Of a stretch of 8,834 nucleotides of DNA, positions 1 through 5,485 are shown in pieces (the first letter of the stretch is position 1; every line of letters begins with the position of its first letter). The notes under the pieces were generated by a model. The model was not told where the DNA came from and did no database searches. It saw only the letters and a list, made by a program, of their open reading frames with translations. The stretch comes from Prevotella sp. UBA1705 (GTDB taxonomy: Bacteria > Bacteroidota > Bacteroidia > Bacteroidales > Bacteroidaceae): positions 1 through 8,834 of the forward strand of contig DCJH01000048.1 of the NCBI GenBank assembly GCA_002317385.1, written 5' to 3'. The position numbers and the translations under genes were made by a program.

Positions 1-702
1 ATGTGCTACGCCTATGCCGCGCTGACCGAGGGATGCCCGTTTATCATGGGCGCGCCCAACACCACGGTCGACATTCCGGCCATGTGGCAGCTGGCAGAGA
101 AGACCCGCATGCCGATTGCCGGTAAGGATTTCAAGACCGGTCAGACGCTGGTGAAATCTGGTTTCGCCCCGATTCTGAAGGTGCGCAACCTCGGATTGAA
201 CGGCTGGTTCTCTACCAACATCCTCGGAAACCGCGACGGTCTGGTGCTCGACGAGCCCGCCAACTTCCACACCAAGGAGGTTTCCAAGCTGTCTACGCTG
301 GAGACTATCCTCAAGAAAGAGGAGCAGCCCGACCTCTATGGCAACATCTACCACAAGGTTCGCATTAACTATTATCCGCCGCGCAATGACGATAAGGAGG
401 GCTGGGACAACATCGACATCTTCGGATGGATGGGCTATCCCATGCAGATCAAGATCAACTTCCTCTGCCGCGACTCTATCCTCGCTGCTCCGCTGCTGCT
501 CGACCTCACTCTCTTGAGCGACCTCGCTGCCCGTGCCGGACGCTTCGGTATCCAGCGCTTCCTGAGCTTCTTCCTCAAGAGCCCGATGCACGACTACACC
601 CAGGGCGAGGAGGCCGTGAACAATCTGTTTGACCAATACGTGATGCTGAAGAACGCCATCCGTGAGATGGGCGGCTATGAGGCTGACGAAGAAATAGACT
701 GA
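1..702 (+). CDS. ino1: myo-inositol-1-phosphate synthase, C-terminal part (5' truncated by window)
   Basis: Inositol-3-phosphate synthase converts glucose 6-phosphate to 1L-myo-inositol 1-phosphate using NAD as an internal redox cofactor; it is cytosolic. The visible 233 residues hold the family's catalytic and C-terminal parts: GKDFKTGQT (residues 41-49 of the fragment), which matches the conserved G-D-D-x-K-S-G-Q-T lysine motif, then STNILGNRDG (71-80), and a hydrophobic CRDSILAAPLLLDL segment near residue 155 typical of the C-terminal half. Family members are about 360-530 residues, so the NAD-binding N-terminus is missing. The ATG at base 1 is probably an internal methionine. The stop is TGA at 700-702. 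The next gene is on the opposite strand behind a hairpin, so this is the last gene of its transcript. In gut Bacteroidetes this enzyme feeds inositol phospholipid synthesis; that role here is inferred, since no partner gene is visible. Confidence 0.9.
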   Translation: MCYAYAALTEGCPFIMGAPNTTVDIPAMWQLAEKTRMPIAGKDFKTGQTLVKSGFAPILKVRNLGLNGWFSTNILGNRDGLVLDEPANFHTKEVSKLSTLETILKKEEQPDLYGNIYHKVRINYYPPRNDDKEGWDNIDIFGWMGYPMQIKINFLCRDSILAAPLLLDLTLLSDLAARAGRFGIQRFLSFFLKSPMHDYTQGEEAVNNLFDQYVMLKNAIREMGGYEADEEID

Positions 703-733
703 GAATCGGGAGGACCCACTTCGCGGGAGTCTC

Positions 734-765
734 AGAATAATAGAATTAAAGAATAATAGAATAAA
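734..765. repeat. A/T-rich tandem duplication, 16-bp unit, two copies
   Basis: Two 16-base units (734-749 and 750-765) match at 15 of 16 positions, sharing the 13-mer AGAATAATAGAAT. It lies between the ino1 stop codon and the hairpin at 765-803, and on the minus strand it supplies the T-rich tail of that hairpin. It probably arose by local slippage. No function is evident beyond the terminator tail. Confidence 0.6.
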
Positions 766-803
766 AGCCATCACCTCAAGCCTTAGGCTGTGGGTGATGG
801 CTT
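765..803 (-). terminator. Rho-independent terminator-like hairpin between converging ino1 and Nudix genes
   Basis: A perfect 11-bp stem pairs 765-775 with 793-803 (AAGCCATCACC / GGTGATGGCTT), and the apical part can fold further (AGCC/GGCT at 779-782 and 786-789). Read on the minus strand, the stem is followed by a T-rich run, which fits termination of the Nudix gene ending at 870. On the plus strand the following bases are not T-rich, so it may act for ino1 only as a weaker terminator or a 3'-end stabiliser. Confidence 0.7.
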
Positions 804-845
804 CTATGTATTGTAGTCAGGAATGTACCAGATGGTCTTCCTTTT

Positions 846-871
846 TATTTCTTATCTCTTATTTCTTATCT
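846..871. repeat. short heptad-periodic tandem repeat at the Nudix gene 3' end
   Basis: The 12-mer TATTTCTTATCT occurs at 846-857 and again at 860-871, a 14-base period that breaks into heptads (TATTTCT TATCTCT TATTTCT TATCT..). The second copy runs into the Nudix stop codon (870-872, minus strand). It resembles the degenerate array after pnp at 5308-5376 in its 7-base phasing, not in sequence. Confidence 0.55.
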
Positions 872-1397
872 ACACGCTTCGCCTGCCGTTGATAAAGTCA
901 ATGAGTCCCTGTCGCACCGAACGAAGGCCGAATTGCTCCGTGTGGATGTCGCTGAGCGGTATCCATTGGAAGTTGGCAGCGTCGTCGTGGGCGGAGACTT
1001 TCGACGTGTCGTCCACCTCGCAGAGGTAGAATGCGTCGAGCGTCTTCACCTCGAAGCCCGAGTAGAGATACACGTTGGGATAGCTGAAAAGGTAGGTGGC
1101 GCGGGTCACCACGAGGCCCGTCTCCTCCAACACCTCGCGAACGACGCCCTCTTCGGCCGTCTCGCCGATGTCGGCAAAGCCTCCCGGCAGGTCGAGCGTG
1201 CCCTTGCCGGGCTCGTTCTTGCGCGTGAGGACCAGCAGTTCCTGCTTCTCGTTGAGGATGAAGGCCACGTTGGCAGCACTCGGATTCAGGAAATACTCGA
1301 AACCACAGTTATCACATTTCTTGCTCTTGGTGTCCTGTTCTTCAAAGTGTTTGCTACCGCAAACCGGACAATAGTTGAATTTTGAGAGTGGGTGCAT
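870..1397 (-). CDS. Nudix hydrolase with N-terminal zinc ribbon
   Basis: A 175-residue cytosolic pyrophosphohydrolase of the Nudix superfamily, which cleaves nucleoside diphosphates linked to another moiety. A zinc ribbon is formed by C10-x2-C13 and C28-x2-C31. A full Nudix box spans G73 to L95 (G73, E79, R87, E88, E91, E92, G94), matching G-x5-E-x7-R-E-U-x-E-E-x-G-U, so the metal-binding and catalytic residues are intact. The ribbon-plus-Nudix layout recalls NADH pyrophosphatase NudC, but the protein is much shorter and the SQPWPFPxS motif that marks NudC is absent; the corresponding stretch reads FSYPNVYLYSG. The substrate is therefore unknown. The start ATG at 1397 lies 6 bases from a GC-rich repeat (1404-1440), and there is no promoter-like box in the spacer upstream, so co-transcription with the lipoprotein gene is likely. 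Confidence 0.9.
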   Translation of the reverse strand: MHPLSKFNYCPVCGSKHFEEQDTKSKKCDNCGFEYFLNPSAANVAFILNEKQELLVLTRKNEPGKGTLDLPGGFADIGETAEEGVVREVLEETGLVVTRATYLFSYPNVYLYSGFEVKTLDAFYLCEVDDTSKVSAHDDAANFQWIPLSDIHTEQFGLRSVRQGLIDFINGRRSV

Positions 1398-1403
1398 AAT
1401 ATA

Positions 1404-1440
1404 TAGCCTCTCCCCCGACCCCTCCCCCGTAGGGAGGAGA
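1404..1440 (+). repeat. GC-rich palindromic repeat, left copy of an inverted pair
   Basis: This 37-base element starts TAGCCTCTCCCCC and carries an internal hairpin (CCTCCC / GGGAGG). Its reverse complement recurs at 1543-1582. Over the first 35 bases the two copies differ at only about three positions. On the minus strand its end lies 6 bases before the Nudix start codon, so it forms the Nudix leader, including a purine-rich GGGGGAGAGG stretch. It resembles REP-type intergenic repeats; family membership is inferred. Confidence 0.8.
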
Positions 1441-1542
1441 GTAGAATGTTGGGGGTGTTATCGGGCTGTTTGGGTGAGAATTAAGGCTTATGAATGGTTG
1501 TTAAACGTGGATAGGGGTGTATGTCGGAGTGCTGAAGCATTT

Positions 1543-1582
1543 TCCTCCCCTCCCTTCGGGGGAGGGGTTGGGGGAGAGGCTA
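1543..1582 (-). repeat. GC-rich palindromic repeat, right copy of an inverted pair
   Basis: This is the inverted counterpart of 1404-1440, with a stronger internal hairpin (CCCTCCC TTCGG GGGAGGG). The outer end of the repeat, TAG on the minus strand (1580-1582), is also the stop codon of the lipoprotein gene. The two copies enclose about 100 bases of non-repetitive spacer (1441-1542) and can pair with each other into a stem of about 35 bp with two or three mismatches. Confidence 0.8.
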
Positions 1583-2749
1583 CAGCATGCTCTTGATCTC
1601 CGCCTCCAGGTCTTTCACCTGAGCGTCGCGCTTCTGCAGCACATTGTTCTTGTCGATGAGGAAGAAGGTGGGGATGGTCTGCACGTTATACTGGGCAGCA
1701 ATGGCCGAAGCCATGCCTTGAGGGTCACGTACGCTGATCCACGGTAGGGCGGCCACGTTCTCCTTCCAGAAGTGCTCGTCGGGGTCGAGACTCACCTGAT
1801 AGATCTCCAGTCCGGCGACATGATATTTGTTGTAGAGCTCGCGCAGTTGCATGATGCGTGCCGTGCTCTGTTTCGTGGCGAAGACATGGAAGTCGAGCAG
1901 CACCACCTTGCCCTTCAGGTCGGTGAGCTTTCTGAGGTGTCCCTGGTTGTCGGGCAGGGCAATGTCGATGATGCCCGAGGCGGTCACTTTGCTCGCATCG
2001 ATGGTCTGGTTCTGCTCAGCCTGGATGATGCGCACGTTTTTCATGCCCTCGATGGCAATGTTGTGCAGGTTCTTGCCGCGCTCCGAACCGGGGTAGTAGG
2101 TGTCCCAGCTGGTGGCTACGGCAGCAAACACCTGTACGTCTTCCTTCTTGCTGCGGGGGTCGAAGATAAGCGCCGTCATGTTTCCCACGTTCACGGTCTG
2201 GAAGAGGGCATAGTAGGAGTAGGCCTTCATCGGCTCCTTGAAGATGTAATTGCGCTTCACATGATCCTTATAGGCCGCCAGAACGGTCTGGATGCTGTCG
2301 CCTTCTTTCTGATAGGAAACGGCAGGATTCTGGGCGATGGCGTTCACTTGGAGCTGCAGGTTCATCTGCAACAGAGCCAGTTCCTTGATTTTCGAGCATT
2401 CCTCGGAGCCCTTCACGTCGTATTGTGACGACATGGTGGGGTAGGAAGCCTTCACCGAAATGTCCTCGGTAGAGTCGATGGCGATATTGATGATTTGCCT
2501 GTCGATGCGTAGACGATAGAACTCTGGGTTCTTCGGAGCGTCGACATCGAAACTGAATGCGCCGTCCTGGCCGAGCTTCACAGAGTCTACTGTCACTGCG
2601 CCGTTGAGGCTCATGTTCTCAAAATAGAGGAGGGAGTCGTGGGCATCGGCGATGTTTCCAGAAACGTGAAACTTCTTGCCGGTACACGAGGTGATGGCAA
2701 AGGCTGCCATGACAAGCGTAGCGGCAACCAAGAGTTTGGATAACTTCAT
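1580..2749 (-). CDS. DUF4369 / thioredoxin-like lipoprotein lacking the CxxC motif
   Basis: A 389-residue envelope lipoprotein. Residues 1-22 form a lipoprotein signal peptide (Lys at 2 and 5, hydrophobic core, lipobox I-T-S-C with Cys22). Residues from about 25 to 115 match the DUF4369 pattern common in Bacteroidetes. The C-terminal part from about 260 is a TlpA/AhpC-like thioredoxin fold, with beta strand KVVLLDF at 281-287 and TIPTFFLID with the cis-proline at 360. Where the family has WCxxC, this protein has A-T-K-Q-S (291-295), with Thr292 and Ser295 in place of both cysteines, so it cannot do disulfide exchange there. Cysteine-less relatives occur in Bacteroides as far as I recall. An in-frame upstream start at 2860 exists but is rejected: the promoter at 2776-2806 lies downstream of it, and the lipoprotein signal begins at 2749. 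The stop codon overlaps the repeat at 1543-1582. The function is unknown; binding or stress sensing is possible. Confidence 0.85.
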   Translation of the reverse strand: MKLSKLLVAATLVMAAFAITSCTGKKFHVSGNIADAHDSLLYFENMSLNGAVTVDSVKLGQDGAFSFDVDAPKNPEFYRLRIDRQIINIAIDSTEDISVKASYPTMSSQYDVKGSEECSKIKELALLQMNLQLQVNAIAQNPAVSYQKEGDSIQTVLAAYKDHVKRNYIFKEPMKAYSYYALFQTVNVGNMTALIFDPRSKKEDVQVFAAVATSWDTYYPGSERGKNLHNIAIEGMKNVRIIQAEQNQTIDASKVTASGIIDIALPDNQGHLRKLTDLKGKVVLLDFHVFATKQSTARIMQLRELYNKYHVAGLEIYQVSLDPDEHFWKENVAALPWISVRDPQGMASAIAAQYNVQTIPTFFLIDKNNVLQKRDAQVKDLEAEIKSML

Positions 2750-2775
2750 TTCAAACTGAATTATATTGATAGTTG

Positions 2776-2806
2776 CAAAGTTAATGCAAATCGCCAAAAA
2801 AACAAA
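2776..2806 (-). promoter_or_regulatory. Bacteroidetes-type promoter for the lipoprotein gene
   Basis: Read on the minus strand, there is TTTG (2806-2803), 19 bases, then TAACTTTG (2783-2776), an exact match to the TTTG-N19-21-TAnnTTTG form used by the primary sigma factor of Bacteroidetes. Transcription would start near 2769 and leave a leader of about 20 bases before the ATG at 2749. This supports 2749 as the start codon. Confidence 0.75.
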
Positions 2807-2846
2807 AAATAATACCCTTTTCTTCTTATTTCTCATGTTAAATAGG

Positions 2847-2854
2847 TATCTTTG
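2847..2854 (+). promoter_or_regulatory. -7 box of the pnp promoter
   Basis: TATCTTTG is an exact TAnnTTTG match located 47 bases before the pnp start codon, which gives a leader of about 40 bases. No good TTTG/TTG box is seen at the usual distance upstream, so the -33 element is weak or absent. No ribosome-binding site is visible before the ATG, as is usual in this phylum. Confidence 0.6.
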
Positions 2855-2901
2855 TCGCATTATATTTTATTAGATGTAAGTCAAAACAATAAGTTTTTTA
2901 G

Positions 2902-5232
2902 ATGAACGTAATTACAAAGACCGTTCAGTTGCCAGATGGCAGAACCATCTCAATTGAAACCGGAAAGGTTGCAAAGCAGGCCGACGGCTCCGCAGTGCTC
3001 CGTATGGGTAACACCGTGTTGCTGGCCACTGTTTGTGCAGCTAAAGAGGCAGTTCCGGGTACAGATTTCATGCCTTTGCAGGTAGATTATCGTGAGCAGT
3101 ACAGTGCTGCAGGCCGTTTCCCCGGCGGATTCACCAAGCGCGAAGGCAAAGCAAGTGATGAAGAGATTCTTACTTCACGTCTCGTAGACCGTGCTCTTCG
3201 TCCCCTTTTCCCATCAGACTATCATTGTGAAGTTTATGTGCAAGTAATGCTTCTCTCTGCCGATGGCGTGGACCAGCCCGATGCTTTGGCCGGTTTTGCC
3301 GCATCAGCAGCTATGGCATGTTCTGACATTCCTTTCGATTATACCATTTCTGAGGTGCGTGTAGCTCGCATCAACGGTGAATATGTAGTAAACCCCACGT
3401 TCCAGCAGATGGCCGAGGCCGACATGGACCTCATGGTAGGTGCCACGAAGGACAATATCATGATGGTGGAAGGTGAGATGAAGGAGGTATCCGAGCAAGA
3501 CCTGATTGGTGCCCTGAAGGCTGCCCACGAGGCCATCAAGCCGATGTGTGAGCTGCAGGACGAGCTGGCCAAGGAGCTTGGTACCGACAAGAAGCGCGAG
3601 TACGACGACGAGGTGAACGATGAGGAGCTTCGCCAGCAAATGAAGGATGAGCTCTACAAGCCGGTGTATGACGTGAACCGTCAGGCCCTGGAGAAGCATG
3701 CTCGTCACGACGCTTTCGATAAGATTCTGGCCGACTTCCTGGAGAAGTACGACGCTGCCCATGCCGATCTCGCTGCCGAGGAGCTCGAGGAGAAGCATGC
3801 AGAGGCTGCCCGCTACTATGAGGACGTGCTGCGTGACGCCATGCGTCGCTGCATCCTCGACGAGGGATTGCGTCTCGACGGCCGTGCAACGACAGAGATT
3901 CGTCCCATCTGGTGCGAGGTTTCTCCGCTGCCCATGCCCCACGGAAGCTCACTCTTCCAGCGCGGTGAGACCATGAGTCTCTCCACCTGTACACTGGGTA
4001 CGAAGCTCGACGAGAAGCTCGTAGACGGTGTGCTCGACCGTAGCTATCAGCGTTTCCTGCTCCACTACAACTTCCCTCCCTTCTCAACGGGTGAGGCAAA
4101 GGCACAGCGTGGCGTAGGCCGTCGTGAGATTGGACACGGCCATCTGGCATGGCGCGGCCTCAAAGGTCAGATTCCTGCCGACTTCCCCTATACCATTCGT
4201 CTGGTAAGCCAGATTCTGGAGTCCAACGGTTCGTCATCTATGGCTACCGTTTGCGCCGGCACATTGGCCCTGATGGACGCTGGTGTTCCCATGAAGAAGC
4301 CTGTTGCAGGTATCGCCATGGGCCTCATCAAGAACCCTGGAGAAGATAAGTTTGCCATCCTGAGCGATATCTTGGGAGACGAGGATCACTTGGGTGATAT
4401 GGACTTCAAGACTACCGGAACGAAGGACGGTCTCACCGCCACTCAGATGGATATCAAGTGCGACGGTCTGTCGTTCGAGATTCTGGAGAAGGCGCTCATG
4501 CAGGCCAAGGCTGGTCGTGAGCATATCATGGGCGAGATGATGAAGACCATGTCTGAGCCTCGTGCCGAGATGAAGCCGCAGGTTCCGCGCATTGTTGCCA
4601 TCGAGATTCCTAAAGAATTCATCGGCGCAGTGATTGGCCCCGGCGGTAAGATTATCCAGCAGATGCAGGAAGATAGTGGTGCTACCATTACCATCGATGA
4701 GGTCGACGGCGTGGGTAAGGTGCAGGTTTCTGCCCCCAACAAGGATAGCATCGAATGCGCACTCAATAAGATTAAGGCCATCGTGGCTATGCCCGAGGTG
4801 GGCGAGGTGTACGACGGTACTGTGAAGAGTGTTATGCCTTACGGTTGCTTCGTAGAGATACTGCCCGGCAAGGAAGGCTTGCTCCATATCTCTGAAATAG
4901 AGTGGAAGCGCTTGGAGTCTGTCGAAGAGGCAGGCATCAAGGAGGGCGACAAGATCAAGGTGAAGCTCCTTGAGATAGATCCCAAGACCGGTAAGTACAA
5001 ACTCTCACACCGCGTGCTCGTGGAGAAACCCGAGGGATATGTGGAGCGTGAGCGTCGTCCGCGTCCCGATCGTGGTGAGCGCCGTCCTCGTCCTGAGCGT
5101 GGCGACCGTCAGGATCGTGGTGATCGTCAGAACTTCGGCGACCGTCGTCCCCGTCGTTTTGAGCACAACGACAATGGTCAGCAGTCTTTCGAAGGCGCTG
5201 AACAGAACGGAAACAACTTTGATGCAGAGTAA
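2902..5232 (+). CDS. pnp: polyribonucleotide nucleotidyltransferase (PNPase)
   Basis: PNPase degrades RNA 3' to 5' by phosphorolysis, releasing nucleoside diphosphates; it works as a cytosolic trimer in mRNA turnover. The 776-residue product is complete and slightly longer than the roughly 710 of E. coli. The first RNase PH domain shows AGRFPGGFTKREGKASDEE and RLVDRALRPLFP near residues 70-105. The second carries SNGSSSMATVCAGTLALMDA near 445 and GDEDHLGDMDFK at 492-503, where Asp495, Asp501 and Lys503 align with the E. coli catalytic Asp486, Asp492 and Lys494. A KH domain follows at about 569-630 (IGAVIGPGGKIIQQ), then an S1 domain at about 633-706. From residue 714 the protein ends in an Arg-rich, low-complexity tail. 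It stands alone: a divergent lipoprotein gene lies upstream and a strong terminator follows. The usual rpsO neighbour of proteobacteria is absent. Confidence 0.98.
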   Translation: MNVITKTVQLPDGRTISIETGKVAKQADGSAVLRMGNTVLLATVCAAKEAVPGTDFMPLQVDYREQYSAAGRFPGGFTKREGKASDEEILTSRLVDRALRPLFPSDYHCEVYVQVMLLSADGVDQPDALAGFAASAAMACSDIPFDYTISEVRVARINGEYVVNPTFQQMAEADMDLMVGATKDNIMMVEGEMKEVSEQDLIGALKAAHEAIKPMCELQDELAKELGTDKKREYDDEVNDEELRQQMKDELYKPVYDVNRQALEKHARHDAFDKILADFLEKYDAAHADLAAEELEEKHAEAARYYEDVLRDAMRRCILDEGLRLDGRATTEIRPIWCEVSPLPMPHGSSLFQRGETMSLSTCTLGTKLDEKLVDGVLDRSYQRFLLHYNFPPFSTGEAKAQRGVGRREIGHGHLAWRGLKGQIPADFPYTIRLVSQILESNGSSSMATVCAGTLALMDAGVPMKKPVAGIAMGLIKNPGEDKFAILSDILGDEDHLGDMDFKTTGTKDGLTATQMDIKCDGLSFEILEKALMQAKAGREHIMGEMMKTMSEPRAEMKPQVPRIVAIEIPKEFIGAVIGPGGKIIQQMQEDSGATITIDEVDGVGKVQVSAPNKDSIECALNKIKAIVAMPEVGEVYDGTVKSVMPYGCFVEILPGKEGLLHISEIEWKRLESVEEAGIKEGDKIKVKLLEIDPKTGKYKLSHRVLVEKPEGYVERERRPRPDRGERRPRPERGDRQDRGDRQNFGDRRPRRFEHNDNGQQSFEGAEQNGNNFDAE
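5047..5157 (+). repeat. repetitive Arg-rich coding segment of the pnp tail
   Basis: This in-frame stretch encodes variations on R-R-P-R-P-[DE]-R-G-[ED]-R and D-R-Q-[DN] (residues 716-752). It is made of repeated CGT-rich units such as CGTCCGCGTCCCGATCGTGG. The tail is strongly basic here and turns acidic/Asn-rich at the very end. It looks disordered and RNA-binding (RGG-like), which is inferred from composition. Confidence 0.7.
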
Positions 5233-5260
5233 ATTAGCGCTCGCATCCAAATCATAAATC

Positions 5261-5304
5261 GAAAGCCCTGCAATGTCCATCGTGACGTTGCAGGGCTTTC
5301 TTTT
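5261..5304 (+). terminator. Rho-independent terminator of pnp
   Basis: A perfect 13-bp stem (GAAAGCCCTGCAA at 5261-5273 with TTGCAGGGCTTTC at 5288-5300), a 14-base loop and a following TTTT run, 28 bases after the pnp stop codon. Confidence 0.92.
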
Positions 5305-5307
5305 GAA

Positions 5308-5376
5308 TGTGGAATGACGAGTGTGGAATGACGATTGAGGGATAAAGAATGGAGTATGGGGGAGTGTAGAGTGGGG
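5308..5376. repeat. degenerate heptanucleotide tandem array downstream of pnp
   Basis: The 13-mer TGTGGAATGACGA occurs at 5308-5320 and 5322-5334 (14-base period), and the sequence continues in 7-base steps (TGAGGGA, TAAAGAA, TGGAGTA, TGGGGGA, GTGTAGA). On the minus strand the units read roughly as TCATTCC-like heptads. There is no coding potential in the array. Such degenerate heptad arrays seem common in intergenic DNA of this group, from general impression. The remaining 5377-5445 is G/T-rich with no gene that I can see. Confidence 0.6.
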
Positions 5377-5445
5377 CTTTGGGCTGAGAGCGCTGAGTGG
5401 GTTTGGCCTTGGGCTTTGCCCTTTCCCTCTGCCGGGTTCTTGTTT

Positions 5446-5464
5446 ACCGCCATAGCATGGCGGT
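5446..5464 (-). terminator. possible terminator hairpin of the EamA gene
   Basis: A perfect 7-bp stem (ACCGCCA / TGGCGGT) with a 5-base loop lies 22 bases beyond the transporter stop codon on the minus strand. It lacks a T tract, so it is a weak terminator candidate. A second small hairpin (GGGC TTT GCCC, 5411-5421) follows in the same direction. Confidence 0.4.
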
Positions 5465-5485
5465 CGCCCCGCTCTTTTGGCCCCT

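Noticed and set aside
1404..1582. CRISPR array or insertion sequence
   Set aside because: There are only two repeat copies, inverted, not direct, and no transposase or cas gene in the window.
1772..2428. A 218-codon plus-strand open frame inside the lipoprotein gene
   Set aside because: It is antisense to a gene with a signal peptide and thioredoxin-like fold; the translation shows no domain.
3304..4150. Long minus-strand open frames opposite pnp
   Set aside because: They are shadows of the pnp reading frame; the products are low-complexity (His/Leu- or Arg/Ser-rich) and no promoter or terminator fits.
5178..5453. A 91-codon minus-strand open frame across the pnp 3' end
   Set aside because: It crosses the pnp terminator and the heptad array; its repetitive His/Ser/Leu sequence is simply the array translated.
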